Shown here: piece after piece, positions 1 to 7,173 of the stretch
Layout: every line of letters starts with the position of its first letter
Position numbering within the stretch: the first letter of the stretch is position 1
IMG/VR virus record: IMGVR_UViG_3300021368_000504
Coordinates: 1 to 26,420 of that record
From: a virus
Strand: one strand, 5' to 3'
Length of the DNA: 26,420 bases
Translations under genes and position numbers: made by a program
Notes under the pieces: model-generated
The model's input: only the letters and a program-made list of their open reading frames with translations
Database searches by the model: none
What the model was told of the DNA's origin: nothing

Positions 1-2867
1 GAGTCAAACGTCTTTGCTTCATGTGTGGTTGAGAATGTATCTCTATATTTACGACCAAGTTCCATTTGGAAAGTGCCCGTAGAGTTAGTATTAACTTTAA
101 AACGATGGATAATTAGACTAGATTGTACATCAGATCTAGCTGAATCACCAGCACCTTTGACAGGATAGATAACAGGGAACTGTACATCCATCTCATAGGC
201 ATAACCTACGAACAGGCTTTGCTCAGTAATGGTTAGTGTGCAGGTAGCAGTGGTAGCAGTGCCAACAGAAGCCTGGATAGTAACCACATCACCTGTGGTA
301 TAGCCTGAACCAGGGTTAACAATCTGTACTTTAGTTAGGTTACCATCTACATCCACCTCACCAGCAAGCAACAGACCTGTGCCTGTACCACCTGTAGTAC
401 CAAGACCAACGAACTTACCAGTGCTTAGGTTAGCACCAACAGCAGCGTTAGTGATTGCAATATCGGTTTGCTCATCCCATCGTCCACGCAACGTAACGGT
501 TGAGAAAGTTGCATCAATTGTATTAATGCGAGCAGGAGTACCACCGGCTGATACAATATCAACAGCAAGACCATCAGCACCATCTCCAAGTTGGAATACA
601 GTTAGACCAGTTGCAAAAGTGGTTGCATTAAACTTAGTCTGATCGTAAGTCCAAGGCAGTGTAAACGTGGTGGTATCAGTACCAGCATCATAAGTCATGT
701 CAGCACTAGGCACCTCACGTTTGTTATCAAGGTACGTAATGATACCTTGGGTAGCGTTGTTAACTACTACAGTACCATCGTTCTGTTTTAGCTCCATCTT
801 TTGGATGGTAACGATATTAACGTCAGGGTTAGGGGTAGTGTCTAAGTTACGTAGAACAGCCCAGTAGGTGTCTCGGATGATGGTGTGGTAGATCACATCC
901 CCACTCATTCTAAGCTTGAACCAGGCGGACTGTAGGCGCCTCTCCGTGGTGTTATAGTATCGATAGCCAAAGATATCTGGAGTACCAGAAGCAACAGTTA
1001 GTACAATAGTATTGTTTTTAGATGTAGCAATCCGGTTAATACCAGTTGGATATAGGTTCGATATAATCTTACTTTGCTCAATAACTTCAGGCTGTCCCTC
1101 TCTAGGAGGATTAGCCATCTCATATAGTCGGGTGTTACTACCTTCATCATTTAGGAATCCAATGGTAGTACCGAGAGAGAATGGGCTAACGTTCTCATTG
1201 TAGTTAAACGATGACACAAAGTTAATCTTAGCTGTCTCAGGTGACAGCACATCGTTATCAGTAGTCAACATGAACTGCTCAGTACGGCTGAACAGCACAA
1301 GACCGGTGTTAACTTCAATAGAGTCGAACAGGGTGGCTGGGTTAGGTGACGCAGCTGACAGGTCGATAGGATCTTTTGCAGTGATAGCTAGTGCAGTCGA
1401 TACAAAGAAGTTAAAGAAGTCACCAGGGCGACTGAGGATCAGGTTCTGCCTAGACAACAAGCCAAGCCTGTTTCTAAACAGAGTTACATTATTGATTGTA
1501 TTACCGATGAAAGACGGTGTAGGGTTGGTGAGCGTATCACCTACCGTACGTTGTGCATACTCTGTAGGACACACAAGGAATGAACCATCACTCTGACGGA
1601 ACATGATGTGTGGCATCGTGGTGTTATCAATCGTAGTTGCAACACCTGGTTCACGCCACTCTTCCCATGTACCTTGTCCATCACTGTTGTTAGCACCAGC
1701 AAACCTCACGTAGTAATCATCTTCGAGGTTACCACTGTTTGCAATACGCAGTCTGTACTCATGCCTAGCCTGGTCAGGCAACAGGGTAATGTCCTGCACC
1801 TCATCGGTAAAGACATTCATGATTTGACGTTCTGGTGTTTCTAGTGAAAAGATACCACCTGAACTTGCAGTAATGTACAATCCGTTACCAATTTTAGTAG
1901 CAGCAAAATTAGCTTCTGCATCTACTTTGGTTTTCAAATCATCTAGCAGAGCTTCAACAGTTGCATTATTTTGGTTAGTAGCTGCAGAAATAATTTCAGT
2001 TGTTGTACCACCCTGTATGATGTTAAACTGATAGACCTGGTTAAATGCTAGAGTTGTTACTTCAACAAAACCTTCAGCAGTGGCAGCGGGTTCTGTATCA
2101 GCAGTCATTGCTGTTACTGTATCCCTGTTTACAAACGCAGTGGTGTCGTTGATAGTCAGGGTTTTAATACGGTCACTATCTGTGTGCTCTAGGTATTCAC
2201 AGTTAGTGTCAGCAGTAGTAGGAGCAATGGTACCTGCTGCATTCAAGTCATTGATTGAGTGACCAACATCATCATACTTGACGTTAATTTGTTCACCTGC
2301 AGTACCATCAAAGAACGTCAGTTCAGCACCAGCGAAACCAGTGATAGTCAGTACATCACCTGCTTCATACGCAGTGTCATCACCAATATCATTGATGAAT
2401 GCAGAAGCGATAACGCCGGCAGCATTGACAGTTACGTTGACAGTTAAGCCAGTAGCAGTACCGTCTGTAGTATTTGTGGTAGCTACACCGTTGGTAGTAC
2501 CAGCAGCAAAGCCAGAACCAGCGTTAGTAACGACTACATAATACCGGCGTTGTACTGGTGTACCACCATCAGTGTAATTACGGAGTGGTGCCGCTACCAC
2601 ACGGAACACATCAACCGTACCATCTGTCCTAACAGAACCGATGTACTGCTCGTTAGGATCACGATAAATGTCAAACCATTTACCCAGGTGTGCATTAGCC
2701 CCTGTGTCTTCACGTAGAAACTCACATCCTGGACGCTTACCTAGCATCCTGGTGACGTCAGGTAGAGCGTTTACACAATCTTTAACCTGACCCGAAAGTT
2801 TAAGTTGGTCAGGTTGTTCTGAGATACCCGCAACATAGCTCGGGATTGTTTGACTAATAGAACTCAT
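1..2867 (-). CDS. Tail nozzle / tail tubular protein B (T7 gp12-like), 3' end outside window
   Basis: The frame is open from an ATG at 2867 to the left edge, giving at least 955 residues; the C-terminus is cut off by the window. The N-terminus (SSISQTIPSYVAGISEQPDQ, then a KRPG segment) matches the start of T7 gp12, which forms the tail nozzle below the gp11 adaptor ring. T7 gp12 is about 794 residues, so this protein is markedly longer. Two Gly-rich segments, near residues 110-180 and 810-865, share the pattern GTxTGL...VxxxGxx...Gx(G)xY..GDV(L/V)TI and probably account for much of the extra length. The start overlaps the stop of the gp11 gene (ATGA), which indicates coupled translation. The family call is firm; the role of the repeats is inference. 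Confidence 0.9.
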   Translation of the reverse strand, partial: MSSISQTIPSYVAGISEQPDQLKLSGQVKDCVNALPDVTRMLGKRPGCEFLREDTGANAHLGKWFDIYRDPNEQYIGSVRTDGTVDVFRVVAAPLRNYTDGGTPVQRRYYVVVTNAGSGFAAGTTNGVATTNTTDGTATGLTVNVTVNAAGVIASAFINDIGDDTAYEAGDVLTITGFAGAELTFFDGTAGEQINVKYDDVGHSINDLNAAGTIAPTTADTNCEYLEHTDSDRIKTLTINDTTAFVNRDTVTAMTADTEPAATAEGFVEVTTLAFNQVYQFNIIQGGTTTEIISAATNQNNATVEALLDDLKTKVDAEANFAATKIGNGLYITASSGGIFSLETPERQIMNVFTDEVQDITLLPDQARHEYRLRIANSGNLEDDYYVRFAGANNSDGQGTWEEWREPGVATTIDNTTMPHIMFRQSDGSFLVCPTEYAQRTVGDTLTNPTPSFIGNTINNVTLFRNRLGLLSRQNLILSRPGDFFNFFVSTALAITAKDPIDLSAASPNPATLFDSIEVNTGLVLFSRTEQFMLTTDNDVLSPETAKINFVSSFNYNENVSPFSLGTTIGFLNDEGSNTRLYEMANPPREGQPEVIEQSKIISNLYPTGINRIATSKNNTIVLTVASGTPDIFGYRYYNTTERRLQSAWFKLRMSGDVIYHTIIRDTYWAVLRNLDTTPNPDVNIVTIQKMELKQNDGTVVVNNATQGIITYLDNKREVPSADMTYDAGTDTTTFTLPWTYDQTKFNATTFATGLTVFQLGDGADGLAVDIVSAGGTPARINTIDATFSTVTLRGRWDEQTDIAITNAAVGANLSTGKFVGLGTTGGTGTGLLLAGEVDVDGNLTKVQIVNPGSGYTTGDVVTIQASVGTATTATCTLTITEQSLFVGYAYEMDVQFPVIYPVKGAGDSARSDVQSSLIIHRFKVNTNSTGTFQMELGRKYRDTFSTTHEAKTFD

Positions 2868-3502
2868 CGCCGCAATGCATCAGAAGGATTGAAAGAATGC
2901 CACACAGTTCCATCACGCCAACCCATCATGGTGTAGTCACCCTGGTTGCATTCATATTCCATGCAATACGACTGGGCTCGAACTTCATTCTGTTGTAGCA
3001 TCTGGACTAGTTGTGGGTTAGAGACAAGCTGTGCTGCTGCACGGGTAGCTGCTCTGTAGATAACTAGACGTTTGAAAGGTTGAGGTAAATCTGTAAACTC
3101 TAGAAGGTAGACATAATCAAGATCAATAGTACCGTCATTGTTCAGCAAACCTTTGGCTTTAGTAAACTCATTAGTATGCTGCACCTTGTCATACAGCTTA
3201 CCATCTTTGATAATAACGTTGACATTACGGTTAGCAAAGTCACCTGACATATCAACTTGCAAGACATCACTAGTAACTAGGATTTGATTGTTAGCATCAG
3301 GAGTCTTTGTGATGTGAGTTTCAGTGTTGAATGACCAACCCTCACTCTGTACATCTCGGTTACATTCTTGCAACAGTTGGTAGATGTAGGAGATCTCAGG
3401 GTTAGCGTAATCAAGTGTAGTAATAGGTGCTTGACCGATTGCTCCCAGCACTTGATTGACTGCGGATAGTTCGGTATCGGTCTTAAATGTGGAAGCGGTC
3501 AT
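2864..3502 (-). CDS. Tail adaptor / tail tubular protein A (T7 gp11-like)
   Basis: The predicted protein has 212 residues, close to T7 gp11 (196). It begins MTASTFKTDTELSAVNQVLG followed by AIGQAPITTLD, the typical gp11 N-terminus, and has the QEC(N/Y)RDVQSEGWSFN segment and a late PFKRLVIYRAATR helix seen in the family. gp11 forms the ring joining the portal to the nozzle. The frame also contains an upstream ATG at 3529, but that start lies inside the rho-independent terminator and would add a hydrophobic MAPLFLFIT segment, so 3502 is preferred. It is directly followed, with an ATGA overlap, by the nozzle gene, as in T7. Confidence 0.9.
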   Translation of the reverse strand: MTASTFKTDTELSAVNQVLGAIGQAPITTLDYANPEISYIYQLLQECNRDVQSEGWSFNTETHITKTPDANNQILVTSDVLQVDMSGDFANRNVNVIIKDGKLYDKVQHTNEFTKAKGLLNNDGTIDLDYVYLLEFTDLPQPFKRLVIYRAATRAAAQLVSNPQLVQMLQQNEVRAQSYCMEYECNQGDYTMMGWRDGTVWHSFNPSDALRR

Positions 3503-3504
3503 AG

Positions 3505-3539
3505 TTATAAAAAGAAAAAGGGGAGCCATAAGACTCCCC
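3505..3539 (-). terminator. Rho-independent terminator after the capsid-region genes
   Basis: On the minus strand GGGGAG pairs with CTCCCC across an 8-base loop and is followed by CTTTTTCTTTTT. This is the clearest intrinsic terminator in the window. It lies between the 98-residue gene and the gp11 gene, downstream of the capsid gene, the same relative position as the T7 late terminator Tphi. Confidence 0.85.
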
Positions 3540-3546
3540 AGTATAA

Positions 3547-3843
3547 TCAGGCGGTGCGGTCGATAGCGGGAGTATCAGCCTCAACACCAGTGTAAGCGAA
3601 GCGGAGTCCCTGGGTCACAGAGAACACTTCAGAGCGGGTTCCAGTACCAGAGGTATCATTAGAACCATTGAAAGTACCACCTTGAGTTAGAGCAACGGAG
3701 TGACGGATGGCTTCATCAAAGCCTTCGCACTCTTTGTCACCACCAGCCAAGGTACCAGTGATAGCACCGTAATCGTTGCCCAGACCAGCGTCAAGGGTTC
3801 CGGCTACACCGTTATCACCAGCAGCAGTTGCAGCGTTTGCCAT
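3547..3843 (-). CDS. Small hypothetical protein downstream of the capsid gene (98 aa)
   Basis: A 98-residue acidic, Gly/Ala/Thr-rich protein starting MANAATAAGDNGVAGTLD. I do not recognise the family. It lies in the run capsid, 58-aa protein, this gene, terminator, so it is expected to be made late together with the capsid protein. Low-complexity Gly-Thr composition fits a small virion or decoration protein, but no motif proves that. The preceding gene ends 18 bases upstream of its ATG. Confidence 0.65.
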   Translation of the reverse strand: MANAATAAGDNGVAGTLDAGLGNDYGAITGTLAGGDKECEGFDEAIRHSVALTQGGTFNGSNDTSGTGTRSEVFSVTQGLRFAYTGVEADTPAIDRTA

Positions 3844-3861
3844 AGTATTAATTGATTAAGA

Positions 3862-4038
3862 TCAGTTAGTTGCGCCGAGTTCATCACCGTTAGCAGCTTT
3901 GTCCTGCACACCACCAGACACTGTGCGCCCAATCTCTACAGGAGAGGGAGGGTTCAGAGTGAGGCTGGCGATGTGATCACCAGGGAGCATTGCATTGGTT
4001 TGAGTGACAATCCGGCTAGTTCCAGGAGTAATAGCCAT
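3862..4038 (-). CDS. Small hypothetical protein just after the capsid gene (58 aa)
   Basis: A 58-residue frame starting MAITPGTSRIVTQTNAMLPG and ending GDELGATN. It starts 14 bases after the capsid stop codon and has one of the few good Shine-Dalgarno sequences in the window (AGGAGAC) just upstream, which supports real translation. No family recognised. Position suggests co-expression with the capsid protein and possibly a minor head component; that is inference. Confidence 0.65.
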   Translation of the reverse strand: MAITPGTSRIVTQTNAMLPGDHIASLTLNPPSPVEIGRTVSGGVQDKAANGDELGATN

Positions 4039-4042
4039 GTTA

Positions 4043-4049
4043 GTCTCCT
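4043..4049 (-). promoter_or_regulatory. Strong ribosome binding site for the 58-aa gene
   Basis: Minus-strand AGGAGAC ends 4 bases before the ATG at 4038. Most genes in this window have no obvious Shine-Dalgarno sequence, so this site helps decide that the small frame is real. Confidence 0.6.
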
Positions 4050-4052
4050 AAA

Positions 4053-5147
4053 TCAGGTAGCTTGCAGTTCGATAGCAGCAGCAGGGTTCAGAGTGCCGCA
4101 GCCCATAGCCATTCGACCCACAACCAGGTCGCCTTGATACATGGTCTTGATGTCAGAACCAGAGGTTTGGATCGAAGGACCCATGGCTTCCACGCAAGCA
4201 GCAGCGTCACGGTAGTAGATCAGACCAGCGTGGCTAGAGAAGTCACCACTGTAATCGTTGTTCTCACCTTGAGCGGTGGCCACAGTACCAGCCAGGAAAG
4301 GCAGGTTGTTGGAACGCTTGATGTCAATACCAGCAATGCTGTACACACCGGAACCAGCCTGCAGGTTGGTGCCTTGGGTGTCGCGATTCAAAATGTTGGT
4401 GTCTACTTGTGAGACCAACGCATAATACTGACGAGGGGAGAGGACAGCCGTGCGCCCGTTCTTGGGCATATTCTTTTCGTCAAGAATGGAAGCGGCTTCA
4501 AAGAAGGCGTCAACCAGGGCTTGAGCGTTATACTCGTTGTTGTCACCCAGACGGATCACAGAACCACCGGGCTCAGGACCAGGAGCGGCAGAGATAGGAT
4601 GAGCTTCACGTGCTGCCAGAGCAATCGTACGGAAGATCTTCTTGTCATATGCCTCAGCCAGAGCGTGACCAATCTTAGCAGAGATCTCGCTACGCAGGGA
4701 GTAATGAGCCAGAGTCTCATCGAGGTCATAGACAAATGCGCTGGAGATCAGCAGGTCATCCATGACGATGGTCTTCTCAGCGACGGGGAGACCACTGCCC
4801 AAACCAGCTGCATCATCAGCAGAGCCGAGGATAGGCAGACCAGGGGTGTGGTACTCAGCCGACATGCGACCGGTGAAGATAAACTGAGCAGCCTTGCCGT
4901 TGCGGAGCTGACGGCTTTGAACGGTGCCCTTAGCGATCGTAGCGCTTTCATACGCCTTGATCATTTCGCCCGTAAAGAGCTTCAGGTAAGTTGCATACTT
5001 AGCGTCGTATGCACTGACGGTCTGACCATTGATGGTGACGGTATCACCGAAACCGGTGCGACCCAGACCAGGGTTACGGTTAACAGAACCGAAGGAAGTA
5101 CCGCGAACTTCATTGTTCGCAAAAGTAGGTACGTTAAAAGTTGCCAT
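4053..5147 (-). CDS. Major capsid protein (T7 gp10-like)
   Basis: A 364-residue protein, near the T7 gp10A length (345). It forms the icosahedral shell (HK97 fold in this family). Recognisable segments are the N-terminal arm, LKLFTGEMIKAYESATI, a stretch of FIFTGRMSAEYHTPGLPI type, DDLLISSAFVYDLDETLAHY and ILDEKNMPKNGRTAVLSPRQ, in the order typical of T7-like capsid proteins. The gene follows a 170-base intergenic region with a hairpin and the conserved 14-bp element at 5257-5270, which suggests strong transcription of its own. Two small genes and a terminator follow. Confidence 0.93.
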   Translation of the reverse strand: MATFNVPTFANNEVRGTSFGSVNRNPGLGRTGFGDTVTINGQTVSAYDAKYATYLKLFTGEMIKAYESATIAKGTVQSRQLRNGKAAQFIFTGRMSAEYHTPGLPILGSADDAAGLGSGLPVAEKTIVMDDLLISSAFVYDLDETLAHYSLRSEISAKIGHALAEAYDKKIFRTIALAAREAHPISAAPGPEPGGSVIRLGDNNEYNAQALVDAFFEAASILDEKNMPKNGRTAVLSPRQYYALVSQVDTNILNRDTQGTNLQAGSGVYSIAGIDIKRSNNLPFLAGTVATAQGENNDYSGDFSSHAGLIYYRDAAACVEAMGPSIQTSGSDIKTMYQGDLVVGRMAMGCGTLNPAAAIELQAT

Positions 5148-5234
5148 TGTAATGTAGAGAATGTATGTTTGACAGTCTCTTAAAGCTTTAAGATATTTAG
5201 TTGAAAATTTTTTGTGGTAAAATTCAACGTCTTA

Positions 5235-5270
5235 CCGAACGTTCGGCAATTGGTTATCCCGTAGGGCCAA
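5235..5270 (-). promoter_or_regulatory. Candidate phage late promoter/operator upstream of the capsid gene
   Basis: Minus strand reads TTGGCCCTACGGGA (5257-5270), 10 bases, then the perfect 12-bp palindrome CCGAACGTTCGG (5235-5246). The same arrangement with the identical 14-mer occurs at 6005-6039. It sits behind a hairpin and about 90 bases upstream of the capsid ATG in a gene-free stretch. The most economical reading is a promoter for the phage RNA polymerase; the sequence alone does not prove it. Confidence 0.5.
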
Positions 5271-5282
5271 AAGCCAAAGGAA

Positions 5283-5311
5283 GGGAGAGTCCGACTCTGA
5301 GGTGCTCTCCC
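5283..5311 (-). terminator. Hairpin after the Ig-like gene, possible terminator
   Basis: GGGAGAG and CTCTCCC pair over a 15-base loop on the minus strand, followed by the only weakly T-rich TTCCTTTGGCTTTTGG. The hairpin begins 7 bases after the stop codon of the 126-aa gene and immediately precedes the candidate late promoter. It may terminate weakly or protect the 3' end of the mRNA. Confidence 0.45.
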
Positions 5312-5317
5312 AACGTA

Positions 5318-5698
5318 TCACGCAACAGTGATAGTAAGGGTTTCAGTGTGAGGGGAGTTGTCAGCTTGTGCGTTAGTAGCAACAACCTGAAGGACACAAG
5401 AACCAGCAGTAGCGTTGGCTGCCAAGTTGCACACACGTGCAGTGTCATCAGTCAACGTGGTGGTGGTAGTCGTGTCAGTCTTAGTCCAAGCATAAGTGGT
5501 AGCAACGCCATTCACAGTAGCAGGGAAGTTGTTAGCAGTGTAGTCACTGTTAGTGGAGACAGCCAGGGAGGTGTCACCTTCGACATAACCAACACCCAGG
5601 TCACGACCGTAGTCACTCACGGTTGAAATCGGTTGACCAGTGGGGTTTTCATCCGTGGGCTCGCCACGGGAAGTTTCATAGATTGCAGGTACGCGCAT
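5318..5698 (-). CDS. Small Ig-like domain protein next to the capsid gene (126 aa)
   Basis: A 126-residue protein starting MRVPAIYETSRGEPTDENPT. The C-terminal half (residues about 60-126) resembles an Ig-like beta sandwich: TYAWTKTD strand with the core Trp, a Thr-rich loop, two Cys residues, then SCVLQVVATN and a final TLTITVA strand. Ig-like domains are common on phage capsids as decorations. The gene lies directly upstream of the capsid gene in transcription order, which agrees with a head-decoration role. The fold assignment is by eye from strand pattern, so moderate confidence. Confidence 0.6.
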   Translation of the reverse strand: MRVPAIYETSRGEPTDENPTGQPISTVSDYGRDLGVGYVEGDTSLAVSTNSDYTANNFPATVNGVATTYAWTKTDTTTTTTLTDDTARVCNLAANATAGSCVLQVVATNAQADNSPHTETLTITVA

Positions 5699-5704
5699 AA
5701 TTAA

Positions 5705-5968
5705 TTACCAATCAGCAAGAGTATTAGCTTGAACAGCGACGCCGATGTTGTTATCACCAGTATCGTCGCCAACAAGGTTATGGCAGTCAGCCAGCCGTTG
5801 AGCCATGGAACCACTGTCAGGGTTATCCCCTTCAGCTTGGTTACCAGGAATGAACAGCTGATCCGTTGAGTTGTGGGTTGGATATAGGACACGGAAGGTA
5901 GTTGGCATTTCATTAACCGAACCATCAGTAGGGTCAATAGCGCCTCTTCCGAAACGTGATCTAGGCAT
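5705..5968 (-). CDS. Hypothetical late protein (87 aa)
   Basis: An 87-residue protein starting MPRSRFGRGAIDPTDGSVNE and ending QANTLADW, acidic and Asn/Asp-rich in the C-terminal half. No family recognised. It is the first gene after the second copy of the conserved 14-bp element plus palindrome, and ends 6 bases before the ATG of the Ig-like gene, so the two probably share a late transcript and may both be virion components. Confidence 0.6.
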   Translation of the reverse strand: MPRSRFGRGAIDPTDGSVNEMPTTFRVLYPTHNSTDQLFIPGNQAEGDNPDSGSMAQRLADCHNLVGDDTGDNNIGVAVQANTLADW

Positions 5969-6004
5969 GTTGTTAATAATAGATTTTAATGTGGTCTATT
6001 CCCA

Positions 6005-6039
6005 CCGTCTAGACGGCGAAGGGTGTCCCGTAGGGCCAA
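6005..6039 (-). promoter_or_regulatory. Second copy of the candidate phage late promoter/operator
   Basis: Minus strand TTGGCCCTACGGGA (6026-6039), 9 bases, then the perfect palindrome CCGTCTAGACGG (6005-6016). The 14-mer is identical to that at 5257-5270, while the inner six bases of the palindrome differ, so symmetry rather than sequence is conserved. It lies 37 bases upstream of the 87-aa gene and just behind a hairpin. Confidence 0.5.
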
Positions 6040-6051
6040 CGCCAATAGGCA

Positions 6052-6072
6052 GGGGAGGAATTGCACCTCCCC
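6052..6072 (-). terminator. Hairpin in the intergenic region, possible terminator
   Basis: GGGGAGG pairs with CCTCCCC across 7 bases, 6 bases after the stop codon of the 34-aa gene. No T-run follows on the minus strand, so it is not a classic intrinsic terminator; it may pause polymerase or stabilise an RNA end. It precedes the candidate late promoter at 6005-6039, as does the hairpin at 5283-5311. Confidence 0.4.
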
Positions 6073-6078
6073 AAAAGT

Positions 6079-6183
6079 CTACTTGCCAGATTTAATGTAA
6101 GTAACGCCGCGATACTTCAGCTTGGCTTGCTTGACAGCAGCCTTCTGCTCTTTAACGCGAGCTTGCAGTTCAACGGTAGGCAT
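6079..6183 (-). CDS. Very small basic protein (34 aa)
   Basis: A 34-residue frame starting MPTVELQARVKEQKAAVKQA and ending YRGVTYIKSGK. It is short, lysine-rich and begins as an amphipathic helix. It fills the gap between the 60-aa gene and the hairpin, with the stop codon immediately before the hairpin. No function can be assigned. The sensible composition and position favour a real gene over chance. Confidence 0.5.
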   Translation of the reverse strand: MPTVELQARVKEQKAAVKQAKLKYRGVTYIKSGK

Positions 6184-6226
6184 TGAATTTCTCCGAAGTA
6201 CCACACCCCCGTTCCATGGTGTGGCG

Positions 6227-6409
6227 TCATGCGTCCAACATGAAAGTCTCTTCTAAGAGTACACGTTGCAGACTATCTTTCAGGTATTTATAATATTCTT
6301 GCTCCACAGGATCACCTCCTGCCCACTTATCGTGAGCGAAGGTAACAGCCTTGTGCAGCATCCGTAAAGAGGTGACTGTAAATTGTAGCTCGTAGATGCT
6401 TTCTTCCAT
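6227..6409 (-). CDS. Conserved-looking small cyanophage protein (60 aa)
   Basis: A 60-residue protein starting MEESIYELQFTVTSLRMLHK, with KWAGGDPVEQEYYKYLKDSL in the middle. It is predicted to be helical. I recall very similar short proteins from other marine cyanophages, always without a known role. It is encoded between the 34-aa gene and the secreted beta-barrel-like protein and is probably transcribed with them. Confidence 0.65.
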   Translation of the reverse strand: MEESIYELQFTVTSLRMLHKAVTFAHDKWAGGDPVEQEYYKYLKDSLQRVLLEETFMLDA

Positions 6410-6430
6410 GTTAGATGAACGTACGTTACT

Positions 6431-6784
6431 TTAGAAAGAATACTTGACCCCGGCTTTGGTGCCATAGTCATTGGTGCCCTCATTCAAGCTGGCAGACATT
6501 TCGCCATACACTTTGAGGTGCTTGTTAGCCTTGACACTAAAACCAACTTTACCAGCAGGTACGGTTTCAGACACACCGTTATCAGGAGTGGTCATGCTAG
6601 GACCACCTTCGATGAAGTAATCAAGAGTACCGACTTCACCTTCATAACCGACAAAGAAGTCAGTAGCAGTTTTAGAATAGTCAGTACCAGCGAACTTAGA
6701 GGAAGTCTCAACGTTCAGATAGGGACCAGCAACTGCAGGAGCAGCGAAGGCGAGAGTAGAGATAAAGAGTAGGGTGTTTTTCAT
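6431..6784 (-). CDS. Secreted outer-membrane beta-barrel-like protein (117 aa)
   Basis: A 117-residue protein with a clear N-terminal signal peptide: MKNTLLFISTLAFAAPAVA, likely cut before GPYLNVE. The mature part has alternating polar and hydrophobic strands (FFVGYEG, LDYFIEGGPS, KVGFSVKAN, HLKVYGEMSAS) and ends in GTKAGVKYSF. A C-terminal aromatic residue after an alternating strand is the usual signal for outer-membrane barrel insertion. It therefore probably goes to the host outer membrane, where it might alter surface properties or block superinfection; a virion role is an alternative. At about 98 mature residues it is short for a barrel, perhaps 6-8 strands or an oligomer. Location is inferred, function unknown. 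Confidence 0.65.
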   Translation of the reverse strand: MKNTLLFISTLAFAAPAVAGPYLNVETSSKFAGTDYSKTATDFFVGYEGEVGTLDYFIEGGPSMTTPDNGVSETVPAGKVGFSVKANKHLKVYGEMSASLNEGTNDYGTKAGVKYSF

Positions 6785-6794
6785 AATAATAGGT

Positions 6795-6953
6795 TTAAGC
6801 TTTCTTAGGTTTCTTTGCAGTTTTTGCGGAGCGTTTGAAGTTAGCAGCCGTGGGTGCTCCAGCAGCCCCAGGACTCCTCATTTTTTCACCACTGCCAGCA
6901 GCAATACGTTTACGCTTGGCGTGGATGTTGGCATACAATCCTTGTTTAGCCAT
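6795..6953 (-). CDS. Small very basic protein of marine phages (52 aa)
   Basis: A 52-residue frame starting MAKQGLYANIHAKRKRIAAG, then SGEKMRSPGAAGAPTAANFK and a Lys/Ala tail. The MAKQGLYANIHAKRKRI start is, from memory, shared by small proteins of many marine phages, function unknown. Strong positive charge suggests binding to nucleic acid, either packaged in the head or acting on host processes; that is inference. It ends 11 bases before the ATG of the secreted protein. Confidence 0.7.
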   Translation of the reverse strand: MAKQGLYANIHAKRKRIAAGSGEKMRSPGAAGAPTAANFKRSAKTAKKPKKA

Positions 6954-7166
6954 TTAACATTTCCATTTACGTAGGGCTAGAGCCTTCCGGGTGGGCTTAC
7001 CGTTCTTCTTCATCGGTCCTTTGTTACCTTTCATTCGGGCACAGAAGGACCGCTTGCGAGGACCGCCACCAGGTTGGGGAGCTTTCAGGTTTGAACCTGT
7101 TTCACGATTATACTTCTCGCGACCTGCTTTTGTCAAGCCGCCAGACCGTGACTTATGCTTCCCCAT
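6954..7166 (-). CDS. Small basic phage protein, DUF6321-like (70 aa)
   Basis: A 70-residue protein starting MGKHKSRSGGLTKAGREKYN, containing GSNLKAPQPGGGPRKRSFCA and ending PTRKALALRKWKC. The GGLTxAGRxxYN...GxxLKAP...KRSFCARM...GKPTRKALALRKW pattern matches what I recall of the DUF6321 family of phage proteins of unknown function. An upstream GTG at 7208 is in frame but would overlap the preceding 31-aa gene, so the ATG at 7166 is preferred. Highly basic, with two Cys residues. Confidence 0.7.
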   Translation of the reverse strand: MGKHKSRSGGLTKAGREKYNRETGSNLKAPQPGGGPRKRSFCARMKGNKGPMKKNGKPTRKALALRKWKC

Positions 7167-7173
7167 CCGTAGA

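Noticed and set aside
1270-1596. 108-codon plus-strand frame inside the nozzle gene
   Set aside because: Antisense to the gp12-like gene with no recognisable motif.
3503-3529. Upstream start of the gp11 gene adding MAPLFLFIT
   Set aside because: The added codons are the arm and T-run of the rho-independent terminator, and gp11 homologues begin at the later Met.
4521-5183. 220-codon plus-strand frame opposite the capsid gene
   Set aside because: Antisense to the confidently identified capsid gene, with Ser/Thr/Arg-rich composition typical of a shadow; every real gene is on the minus strand.
5201-5626. 141-codon plus-strand frame across the late promoter region and the Ig-like gene
   Set aside because: Antisense to a plausible gene and running through the hairpin and repeat element; low-complexity Ser/Val composition.
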